Shown piece by piece: positions 1 to 5,726 of a DNA stretch of 26,727 nt (its first letter is position 1; every line of letters begins with the position of its first letter). This DNA is from CAZMJG01 sp964576365 (GTDB lineage Bacteria > Patescibacteriota > Microgenomatia > UBA1406 > GWC2-37-13): NCBI GenBank assembly GCA_964576365.1, contig CAZNUT010000015.1:1-26727 (forward strand), in the 5' to 3' direction. A model generated the notes under the pieces. The model was not told the origin of the DNA. It worked only from the letters and a program-made list of their open reading frames with translations, and ran no database searches. The position numbers and the translations under genes are program-made.

Positions 1-67
1 TTGCGGGAGCGAAGTGAGCACTGATGGGAGGATAACGAGTGACAGAATCTGCCGAGAATAACTAAAG

Positions 68-88
68 ATGCTGAATCAGGTTCAGTAT
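68..88. repeat. Short intergenic palindrome after the PEP carboxylase gene
   Basis: The arms CTGAA (71-75) and TTCAG (81-85) can pair around a 5-base loop, and pairing extends outward to about 8 bp with one mismatch. It lies 26 bases past the stop of the minus-strand PEP carboxylase gene. It resembles the dispersed extragenic palindromes often seen between genes in this kind of genome. There is no U-tract, so a terminator role is unproven. The rest of 1-113 shows no gene I can support. Confidence 0.45.
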
Positions 89-113
89 GACGAAGGAATA
101 AATGCTACAGGCT

Positions 114-1631
114 TTACCCTAAGCTTCTGCGAAGGAAAGCTGCTTTTTGCACCAGAGATATCACATCGCTTTTTGCATCAAGCCCTTTGCGTATTCTCTT
201 TGAAAAATCTATGTGTTCTTTATCCTGAGGTAATAAATCTTTTTGGCTTTTATTAAGAAACTTAAGTATCTCTTCAACATCACATTTTATTTCTTCAAAC
301 AGTTCATCTGTTTTGGACCGTTCATATATATATTCAATATCTGTATATTTTAGTGCGTTCATTAAATCAGAACATATGTTTATATAATACTTTTCAAGTA
401 AATCTAAAAGATTTTGTTCTTTTATCTCTTTAAGCGCCCTTCCAGTACCTATGATCTCCGGAGGAACACCCAGTGAATACAAAGAAGCAGTAAAAGTGAT
501 CGCTCTTGGCAATGACACCTTCCCCACTCCACGCGAATATCCAAATAATCCTGTATGCTGCACTCTCTCTCTTCTCTTTGGAATAAAAGCCGAAATTGTA
601 TTGATAAGAGGAGCTAATTTTTCAATACTACTTCTGTAATACTTCTGACCTATCTGCATAATATGTTCAAGCTGGGCAATTTCATCTGCTGGAATCAACA
701 TGGGTCGCTGCAACGAAAGATTTTTTTCAAGCTTTTGTAAAGCCTCAATAACAATTTCCTTGGGGAAATCATAACGGAATGCGCTTTGAATGGTAGTGGT
801 TCTAATACCTTTATATTCATTCATAAATGAGTCGACAGTAAGCGGGCTGACACCTCCTCTAAAAGGTAAAGCTGCGGCTCCAATGATAGGAAACAAAGGT
901 ATTTCCCGCTTAATACTAAGCGAATGGTATCGTGAGAGCGCTATCTTGATGGCCAATACAGTGGGAATAATACCTGCATTCAATGCAGGATCAGATCGCG
1001 CGACATAGGGTCGCATATATGCAGGTGTTTCTCCAAAAACGTTCTGATAATGCTCGAGATATTCTTCTAAAATTTTGTCAGAGTTGGCGATTGTATAAAT
1101 ATCCTCAAAAAGAGGAATAATTTCTATATGACCAATATCCTCTGCTCCCCTCTTTAATAAGGGGTGTTTTAACGATGCGATCTCTCTGAAAGCCTCTTGT
1201 ATCCCGATCATTTCAGCCGAAGTTTCTGTCATTGGCAGGATGACCTCAAAAAGAGGATGAGGAGATAAACCAAAATGTCGAGCCATGCTTGATGCAGCAA
1301 TGATCCCCATGAAGGCTCGGCCAAGCCGAAACTCTGTCTCAACTTTAGGATTTGGTAGTCGAAATGTAAGGAATTTATCTTCTCCTATCGGATGGGATTT
1401 AAAATAGTCAAAATACAATGCCAGCATTCGTTCTATCACCGCTTCATCAACGAGCTTTCCCTCCCAGTCCCATTTGTACTCAGTGATACCAAGCTCACTA
1501 AATGACAGATACGCTTCATACACTTCTTCTTGGGTGCTGATAAATGGCGTGTGGTGCCAATATGGGGTGTGCGCATGATCAGGATGTTGCGTCGCCATTG
1601 TAGCGGGTATTTTGCGATTCGCTGATTTCAT
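114..1631 (-). CDS. ppcA: Archaeal-type phosphoenolpyruvate carboxylase
   Basis: Predicted to carboxylate phosphoenolpyruvate with bicarbonate to give oxaloacetate in the cytoplasm. The 505-residue protein fits the short archaeal-type PEP carboxylase family (about 480-540 residues), not the roughly 900-residue bacterial enzyme. The N-terminal signature TMATQHPD is at residues 11-18, followed by the family-like stretch around YKWDWEGK and a C-terminal FGYSRGVGKVSLPRA segment. The ATG at 1629-1631 is chosen because the signature follows at the normal distance. No Shine-Dalgarno is obvious; a TTTAAT box lies just upstream. The gene stands alone, downstream of tRNA-Pro on the same strand. In a fermentative minimal genome it could supply oxaloacetate or malate, but no partner enzyme is in the window. 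Family assignment is firm; the physiological role is inference. Confidence 0.92.
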   Translation of the reverse strand: MKSANRKIPATMATQHPDHAHTPYWHHTPFISTQEEVYEAYLSFSELGITEYKWDWEGKLVDEAVIERMLALYFDYFKSHPIGEDKFLTFRLPNPKVETEFRLGRAFMGIIAASSMARHFGLSPHPLFEVILPMTETSAEMIGIQEAFREIASLKHPLLKRGAEDIGHIEIIPLFEDIYTIANSDKILEEYLEHYQNVFGETPAYMRPYVARSDPALNAGIIPTVLAIKIALSRYHSLSIKREIPLFPIIGAAALPFRGGVSPLTVDSFMNEYKGIRTTTIQSAFRYDFPKEIVIEALQKLEKNLSLQRPMLIPADEIAQLEHIMQIGQKYYRSSIEKLAPLINTISAFIPKRRERVQHTGLFGYSRGVGKVSLPRAITFTASLYSLGVPPEIIGTGRALKEIKEQNLLDLLEKYYINICSDLMNALKYTDIEYIYERSKTDELFEEIKCDVEEILKFLNKSQKDLLPQDKEHIDFSKRIRKGLDAKSDVISLVQKAAFLRRSLG

Positions 1632-1664
1632 GGGTGATTAAATGACTAATTACCAAGGAACACT

Positions 1665-1694
1665 CCTGCCTACGGCGGCCAGCTGCCGGCTGCA
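1665..1694. repeat. GC-rich partial palindrome between ppcA and tRNA-Pro
   Basis: A GC-rich island with CAGC and GCTG arms around a 5-base centre (1680-1692), in otherwise AT-rich DNA. It resembles the CCTGCC/GGCAGG-type palindromes at 4744 and 7891 in this window. On the minus strand it follows tRNA-Pro, so it could be processed or act as a weak hairpin there. Function unknown. Confidence 0.4.
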
Positions 1695-1705
1695 GATCCA
1701 ATATG

Positions 1706-1779
1706 TCGGGGCGGCCGGACTTGAACCGGCGACCTTTGGACCCCCAGCCCAACGTTCTAGCCATCTGAACTACGCCCCG
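1706..1779 (-). tRNA. tRNA-Pro, anticodon GGG
   Basis: The minus strand folds as a 74-base cloverleaf. The acceptor stem is CGGGGCG/CGCCCCG with a C1:G72 pair, the D-arm contains GTTC/GAAC, the anticodon stem is TTGGG/TCCAA with loop CTGGGGG, and the T-arm is GCCGG/CCGGC around TTCAAGT. The anticodon at loop positions 3-5 is GGG, followed by G37, which is usual for tRNA-Pro. CCA is not encoded, so it must be added after transcription. A TTGACA hexamer lies about 28 bases upstream but no well-spaced -10 was found. Confidence 0.95.
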
Positions 1780-1845
1780 TTTTGTTGCATCCATTTTACC
1801 AGAGCTGTCAATCTATTACGAGTGCTGTTCTGGCTGGACATACCT

Positions 1846-1851
1846 TATAAT
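1846..1851 (+). promoter_or_regulatory. -10 box for the PIG-L gene, leaderless spacing
   Basis: A perfect TATAAT ends 6 bases before the ATG at 1858, so initiation about 7 bases downstream of the box would fall on the start codon itself. No convincing -35 is visible. See the finding on leaderless promoters. Confidence 0.6.
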
Positions 1852-1857
1852 GTCATC

Positions 1858-2535
1858 ATGAAACACAACCGACCAATTCTCTTTGCTCTTTTTGCCCATC
1901 CCGACGATGAAGCGTTTGGACCAGGGGGAACACTTGCTCTTTATTCCCAAACACATGATGTATATGTGATTTGCGCTACGCGGGGCGAGCAGGGGCGCAA
2001 TCATAGCGACAACAATGAGGATCATATAGGTGCTATTCGCGAACAGGAGCTTCATAAATCCGGCGACATACTCGGAGTGAAACATGTTTTCTTTCTGGAT
2101 TATCAGGATGGAACTTTGTGCAATAATATCTATCGAGAAGTAGCACAGAAGATAATAAAAATAATCGAACCTTATCAACCAGAAATTCTACTCACATTTG
2201 AATACCGGGGCGTTTCAGGCCATATTGATCATGTGTTCATGTCTATGGTCACTCATTATATTTTTGATCGAGTATCCTATGCAAAAACACTATTGTCCTA
2301 CTGCATCAGCGATCGTGCACGATCTGAAATGGGCCCTTACTTTATTCATGTTCCGCCTGGATACAAAAAAGATTCTATTGATAAAGTGATAGATACATCT
2401 GCTGTCTGGGAGAAAAAAGTAGCTGCTATGAAAGCACATCTTTCACAAGCAAAAGATGCAAAAAGGATCCTGGAGCGATTGGAAAAAAGCCCGAAAGAAG
2501 AGTACTTCTTTATGCTTGAAAAAAATACTCAATAG
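1858..2535 (+). CDS. PIG-L (LmbE-like) family N-acetyl-sugar deacetylase
   Basis: A 225-residue protein of the zinc-dependent PIG-L/LmbE deacetylase family, which removes N-acetyl groups from GlcNAc-containing substrates. The metal-binding motif AHPDDE is at residues 13-18 and the second motif GHIDH (His122, His125) is in the expected place. There is no signal peptide, so it is probably cytoplasmic. The frame is open upstream to 1642 but that part crosses the tRNA-Pro gene. The ATG at 1858 is chosen because the deacetylase fold begins there and a TATAAT box sits 6 bases before it. The gene is monocistronic on the plus strand between minus-strand genes. The substrate cannot be read from context; cell-surface glycan precursors or small thiol precursors are typical for the family. 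Confidence 0.9.
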   Translation: MKHNRPILFALFAHPDDEAFGPGGTLALYSQTHDVYVICATRGEQGRNHSDNNEDHIGAIREQELHKSGDILGVKHVFFLDYQDGTLCNNIYREVAQKIIKIIEPYQPEILLTFEYRGVSGHIDHVFMSMVTHYIFDRVSYAKTLLSYCISDRARSEMGPYFIHVPPGYKKDSIDKVIDTSAVWEKKVAAMKAHLSQAKDAKRILERLEKSPKEEYFFMLEKNTQ

Positions 2536-2538
2536 GAT

Positions 2539-2826
2539 TTATGCTGTGGTTCTCTGGCCTGAATCTTCATTTATTGAAGTCGGCAAGGCTAATTTACTCC
2601 CTTCTACTAATAAATTGAGGCTCATATAGAGAAGAGATGTAGTCGAAAATACAGATTGCTTGCCTTGCATTTCAGTGGGTAATATTGTTGGCAATGGCAA
2701 CGATTCTAAACCAATTTGATTAAGAGGTAGTAAAGACTCAGTTTTTTCATGAATGAGCGGTTGATTTATAATTTTATACTTAAAATATTGGTCTAATAAA
2801 CAAAATACACGATCTCTCTCTAATCG
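2539..2826 (-). pseudogene. Startless open frame, possible gene remnant
   Basis: The minus strand has 95 sense codons ending in TAA (2539-2541) and preceded directly by an in-frame TAG (2827-2829). There is no ATG or GTG before codon 53, and the only TTGs come near codon 43. It includes stretches such as LLDQYFKYKII and GKQSVFSTTSLLYMSL. No family is recognised. A 95-codon open run is fairly unlikely by chance in AT-rich DNA, so this may be the 3' part of a gene that lost its start. The likely break point is next to the broken tRNA element at 2857-2926. It could also be fortuitous; confidence is low. Confidence 0.3.
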
Positions 2827-2856
2827 CTATCTGCTAAGAGCTATACGCTAAATACA

Positions 2857-2926
2857 GTGGACCTGAGGGGATTCGCCACAGTCATTCGACGTGGCGTCCT
2901 GTCGGATGACGGGACGAACCCCTGAT
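2857..2926 (-). repeat. tRNA-Ala 3'-end remnant interrupted by a palindromic insert
   Basis: Bases 2857-2875 and 2916-2926 repeat, in order, the 3' end and T-arm of the intact tRNA-Ala at 2965-3037. The continuity is broken inside the T-loop by about 40 bases. The insert has two hairpins: CGCCAC/GTGGCG, and GTCCTGTC/GACGGGAC with one mismatch. The dinucleotide CG is present on both sides and could be a 2-bp target duplication. The copy lacks the 5' half of a tRNA and cannot be functional. Partial tRNA 3' copies are typical scars of integration at tRNA genes. Confidence 0.7.
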
Positions 2927-2964
2927 TTCTGAATAATAATTTACACTTTCGCTTCATGCTTATG

Positions 2965-3037
2965 TGGACCTGAGGGGATTCGAACCCCTGATCTCCTGAC
3001 TGCCAGCCAGGCATTCTAGCCGCTGAACTACAGGCCC
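2965..3037 (-). tRNA. tRNA-Ala, anticodon GGC
   Basis: A 73-base cloverleaf on the minus strand. The acceptor stem GGGCCTG/CAGGTCC contains the G3:U70 wobble that is the alanine identity element. The anticodon stem is CCTGG/TCAGG with loop CTGGCAG, giving anticodon GGC. The T-arm is AGGGG/CCCCT around TTCGAAT, and the discriminator is A. CCA is not encoded. A TACAAT -10-like box on the minus strand (3050-3055) lies 12 bases upstream, just past the end of the preceding gene. Confidence 0.96.
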
Positions 3038-3083
3038 GTAATGTAGCTTATTGTACCAAATAAACCTGAATTAAAAAGCCAAA

Positions 3084-3536
3084 TTAAGGCATATATGCAG
3101 GATCGAGTTCTCTTAATTTTTTAGAATATATTTTCGCTTTTTCATCTTCTCCATCCTGTTCATGTAGCAATATCAACGATTTCAATATCTCGGTGGAGTT
3201 GGGTTGTTGAGTGAGTGCTTCAATCAACTTTTCCCTCAAAACTTCACGACTATGTTTTTGGGCAAAAATATCTGCATCATACAACGAAAGTTGGTCTTGT
3301 ATTTCTTCGCTGAGAGTTTCAAAAAATGGGAGTCCTTGCGCTCGCTGGACGGTATGGATAAATATATCTTTTTTTCCTTGAATAATGTCTTGATACCACA
3401 TGGGTATCAAGTGAAAAGAAGTAATATTGCCAGCTGCAAAAAAAACAATTAAGCAATAACCCAGCCATTTGACTATATCTCGGAAAGAAAAAGAGGAGGT
3501 TTGTAAAAAACGATAAAAAAAAGAAAGAGATATCAT
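3084..3536 (-). CDS. Small membrane protein with TPR-like tail
   Basis: 150 residues, no family recognised with confidence. One hydrophobic segment at about residues 22-43 should anchor it. The rest is charged and helical, and residues about 90-150 read like one or two tetratricopeptide-type helix pairs (SREVLREKLIEALTQQPNS and LLHEQDGEDEKAKIYSKKLRELDP). TPR tails usually hold partner proteins. It starts 15 bases after the stop of the PilM-like/LytR_C gene and so is probably co-transcribed with it. A role in pilus or envelope assembly is suggested only by that context. The ATG at 3536 is the first in frame; no strong ribosome-binding site is seen. Confidence 0.75.
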   Translation of the reverse strand: MISLSFFYRFLQTSSFSFRDIVKWLGYCLIVFFAAGNITSFHLIPMWYQDIIQGKKDIFIHTVQRAQGLPFFETLSEEIQDQLSLYDADIFAQKHSREVLREKLIEALTQQPNSTEILKSLILLHEQDGEDEKAKIYSKKLRELDPAYMP

Positions 3537-3551
3537 GAACTATATTGTAAC

Positions 3552-4652
3552 CTATGGTGTCGGCGAGATAACAGATTGTGAAGTGGTAATAAGCACATCA
3601 CTATCAATATCATTTTTTTCCTGCACAGAGACTGATTCAAAATAAAACTCAAGAATATTGAGTATTTCTTTTCTTTCTTTTTCACCAACATCCGTCTTAA
3701 AAATCAACAATGTTTTTGCTGTCTGCAAAGTTGGGGCATTGCCAGTCTCGATCGTAACATACGATTTTTCCTGCAATCTAGAGCGGATAGTATCTGCCTG
3801 GCCGGCTATTCCCGAACCATTAAGCACTCGAATTTTGAGATCTGCCTTGGATGCCTGAGTTTTGGAGGCGCTCGTCTGCTTGTTGCTGTCAAGACTGGCA
3901 CTTTCTGTTGAGATAGATTGTGTTACCACTACCTGAGGTGTGGCAAGTGGTGGCCGACGGACCACTTTATTGCGTGGTGGAGTCGCCTTGGGCATCATGG
4001 TGAAATAAACTATCACGAGAATCCCAATAAGAACCACAAACAACCCGACGAGAAGATATAAGCGTTTATTGTTTTTTGCAACAGGGGCTCCTTCTCCCGA
4101 AGATTCCTCACCAACCTCTTTTTCAATAAGTGAAAATGCTCCTGCTTTCAAAACCGATGCCTTCTTTAACACATCTTGCGCAGTGTTTGCATCAAAACCA
4201 TTTAATTGCGAAGCGCCATAAAGTGCCGCCGCTGGAGCTATATTTTCTACTGAAAACCCTGCTTCTTGAATGATATCTCGTAGTATTATAGTAAGACGTT
4301 TGTTGACGACAGCGACGATAATTGACTTGTCAAATGTATATTCTGCAAATAGCGTTTCATTAAAAGGCACTAAATCAACAAATGTTTTTTTTAATTCTTC
4401 TCTTTTTTCCAACGGCTCGGTCAATGGTATTTCTTTCAAAAAAGTGCTATTTGAGGCAAAAAGTATAGCGCAAAGAGTAGGCTCGATTTTATTAGTCTTT
4501 ATCCAATTATGCAGTTGCGTTCGCAAATCTTCAGCATTGACAATCTCTAAGTCTGTGACCACCCCTTGAGGGTAAGGGAAAAAAACCACAGCATGAACAT
4601 TGCCTCCATAATAAAAAATTCCACTTCGTTCTACAAAGAAAACACTACGCAT
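3552..4652 (-). CDS. PilM-like N-terminal domain, TM helix and LytR_C domain protein
   Basis: 366 residues with three parts. Residues 1-165 look like a shortened PilM/actin-like pilus assembly domain (short beta strands from MRSVFFVERSGIFYYGG onward); this similarity is by eye and uncertain. A single TM helix is at about 198-219. After a Pro/Ser/Thr-rich linker, residues about 271-350 match the LytR C-terminal domain type, with the hallmark RVLNGSGIAG at 275-284. With the N-terminus inside, the LytR_C domain would face the cell wall. It follows the minor pilin genes after a 196-base repeat-filled gap and leads the 150-residue membrane protein gene. It could link the pilus platform to the envelope in place of PilM/PilN, which are not otherwise seen here (inference). 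Confidence 0.72.
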   Translation of the reverse strand: MRSVFFVERSGIFYYGGNVHAVVFFPYPQGVVTDLEIVNAEDLRTQLHNWIKTNKIEPTLCAILFASNSTFLKEIPLTEPLEKREELKKTFVDLVPFNETLFAEYTFDKSIIVAVVNKRLTIILRDIIQEAGFSVENIAPAAALYGASQLNGFDANTAQDVLKKASVLKAGAFSLIEKEVGEESSGEGAPVAKNNKRLYLLVGLFVVLIGILVIVYFTMMPKATPPRNKVVRRPPLATPQVVVTQSISTESASLDSNKQTSASKTQASKADLKIRVLNGSGIAGQADTIRSRLQEKSYVTIETGNAPTLQTAKTLLIFKTDVGEKERKEILNILEFYFESVSVQEKNDIDSDVLITTSQSVISPTP

Positions 4653-4743
4653 ATCTTACATGCTAGCATAAATTAGACATGAGTCGTTAGACTTTAGACA
4701 TTAGACGGTGAACTTCCCACTCAGATAGTATTAATTCCTGTCT

Positions 4744-4764
4744 GCCTGCCGCAGGCAGGCTTTT
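4744..4764 (+). repeat. Perfect 7-bp GC palindrome followed by T-run
   Basis: GCCTGCC and GGCAGGC (4744-4750, 4754-4760) form a perfect 7-bp stem with a 3-base loop, followed by TTTT on the plus strand. It sits between minus-strand genes, so a plus-strand terminator has no gene to serve. It is more likely one of the dispersed CCTGCC/GGCAGG palindromes, with relatives at 1665, 7891 and 13322. Confidence 0.6.
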
Positions 4765-4769
4765 ACTTA

Positions 4770-4848
4770 TTATTCAACACTCATACCCTAACAGCTAACA
4801 TGCTAACAAGCTACTTTATAAACTTTACAAGCTTTATAACTTTATAAA
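4770..4848. repeat. Low-complexity intergenic tract: CTAACAGCTAA and TTTATAA motifs
   Basis: This stretch begins with a CCTAACAGCTAACATGCTAAC-type run and then holds several TTTATAA units separated by ACT, AC or AGC. The same two components occur together at 13332-13391, and separately at about 8061 (CTAACAGCTAA) and 7790 (TTTATAA, other strand). The recurrence in three pilus-associated intergenic gaps shows it is a repeat family and not random AT-rich DNA. Function unknown. Confidence 0.6.
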
Positions 4849-5238
4849 CTAATACATCTGTCTCCACGACGATACAGTCAACACGTTGTTTACATAAGAA
4901 ACTTGCACTTCTACCGTTCTTCGATAATTACCCAATGTTCCCACTGACTGAATAACCTTGGTTGATCCGTTGGTAATAACTGTAATGGTGGATGTGCCTT
5001 CTCCTATAGTCAGAGTTTCGCCTGTATAACTCGTGTTACGAAGTAGTCGCAAGATAGCATTCTCTGCTCCACTATCGGCAACTATCAAAGCCTCCGCACT
5101 GCTACCTGCGATACTTGAGGCGCGGGTACTATTGACAACTATCATCACTGCAGCAGTAGTAACAGCTGTTGCCACCATCATAAATATCAACAATGTAATA
5201 AGCGCCTGCCCACGCTGTCTGACAAAATTTCTTTTCAT
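4849..5238 (-). CDS. GspK/PilX-like minor pilin
   Basis: 129 residues with a class III prepilin N-terminus: a basic leader ending in Gly10, then QALITLLIF and a hydrophobic helix to about residue 32. Position +5 of the mature protein is Thr instead of the usual Glu, as in GspK/PilX-type tip pilins. The motif ADSGAENA after the helix is typical of PilX-like proteins. The body is a short beta-rich domain, much smaller than a full GspK. The start overlaps the stop of the PilW-like gene by 4 bases, so they are translationally coupled. Last of the H-I-J-K-ordered minor pilin genes. It should sit at the pilus tip and help initiate assembly. Confidence 0.8.
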   Translation of the reverse strand: MKRNFVRQRGQALITLLIFMMVATAVTTAAVMIVVNSTRASSIAGSSAEALIVADSGAENAILRLLRNTSYTGETLTIGEGTSTITVITNGSTKVIQSVGTLGNYRRTVEVQVSYVNNVLTVSSWRQMY

Positions 5239-5726
5239 TTAGTAGAAAGAATCGTATATATCGAACGAACTTCAGGAGTTTGATCTACCAGTGTACTCGT
5301 AACTGTAAATCCAACTCCAATGGCGTTTTTGCCATTTGGATTTCCTAAACGAGTAAACATAAGATTTGATATTCTGCTTCGAAAACTATTCACATATTCA
5401 CTCGTTGCTCCCATGGTAAGATACAACCGATTGGCAGAAGCAGAATATGTATATTGTGACCCGTCGATTTGCAATGATAAGCTGGGGGATGTCCCACCAA
5501 CTGTGGCAGGTGTAGAGATACTAGTGGTTCGACTCAAATCATATTGCAACCTGTTTAAAATAAACATCTGATCAGTATCAACAGAAGAAAACTGCTGCAC
5601 CTCTATCTGTTTCGCAACAATTGAAGAATAAATCTGCATAAGCACTGTAATAATCACTGAAAACATTGCAACAAATATCAACAATTCAATCAAAGTAAAT
5701 GCCTGTTTTTTTCGATGTACCATCAT
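5235..5726 (-). CDS. GspJ/PilW-like minor pilin
   Basis: 163 residues. The leader MMVHRKKQA is followed by FTLIELLIFVAMFSV, with Glu at mature position 5 and a hydrophobic helix to about residue 30. The -1 residue is Ala instead of Gly, which is unusual for prepilin peptidase substrates but tolerated in some pilins. The body has the spaced strands and the QFSSVDTDQMFILNRLQYDLSRT segment typical of PilW/GspJ proteins. It overlaps the gene before and the gene after by 4 bases each, giving tight coupling in the tip-pilin operon. Confidence 0.82.
   Translation of the reverse strand: MMVHRKKQAFTLIELLIFVAMFSVIITVLMQIYSSIVAKQIEVQQFSSVDTDQMFILNRLQYDLSRTTSISTPATVGGTSPSLSLQIDGSQYTYSASANRLYLTMGATSEYVNSFRSRISNLMFTRLGNPNGKNAIGVGFTVTSTLVDQTPEVRSIYTILSTK

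Noticed and set aside
451..1008. Plus-strand open frames over the PEP carboxylase gene
   Set aside because: They lie fully antisense to a well-supported gene and show no recognisable protein features.
1642..1857. Upstream extension of the PIG-L frame
   Set aside because: It would translate across the opposite-strand tRNA-Pro gene, and the domain starts right after the ATG at 1858.
4744..4764. Palindrome plus T-run as a transcription terminator
   Set aside because: The T-run follows on the plus strand but both neighbouring genes are on the minus strand. It fits a dispersed repeat better.
4786..4848. Possible CRISPR array or origin iterons
   Set aside because: The units are 7-12 bases, irregular and without spacers of constant length. 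No cas or replication gene is nearby.
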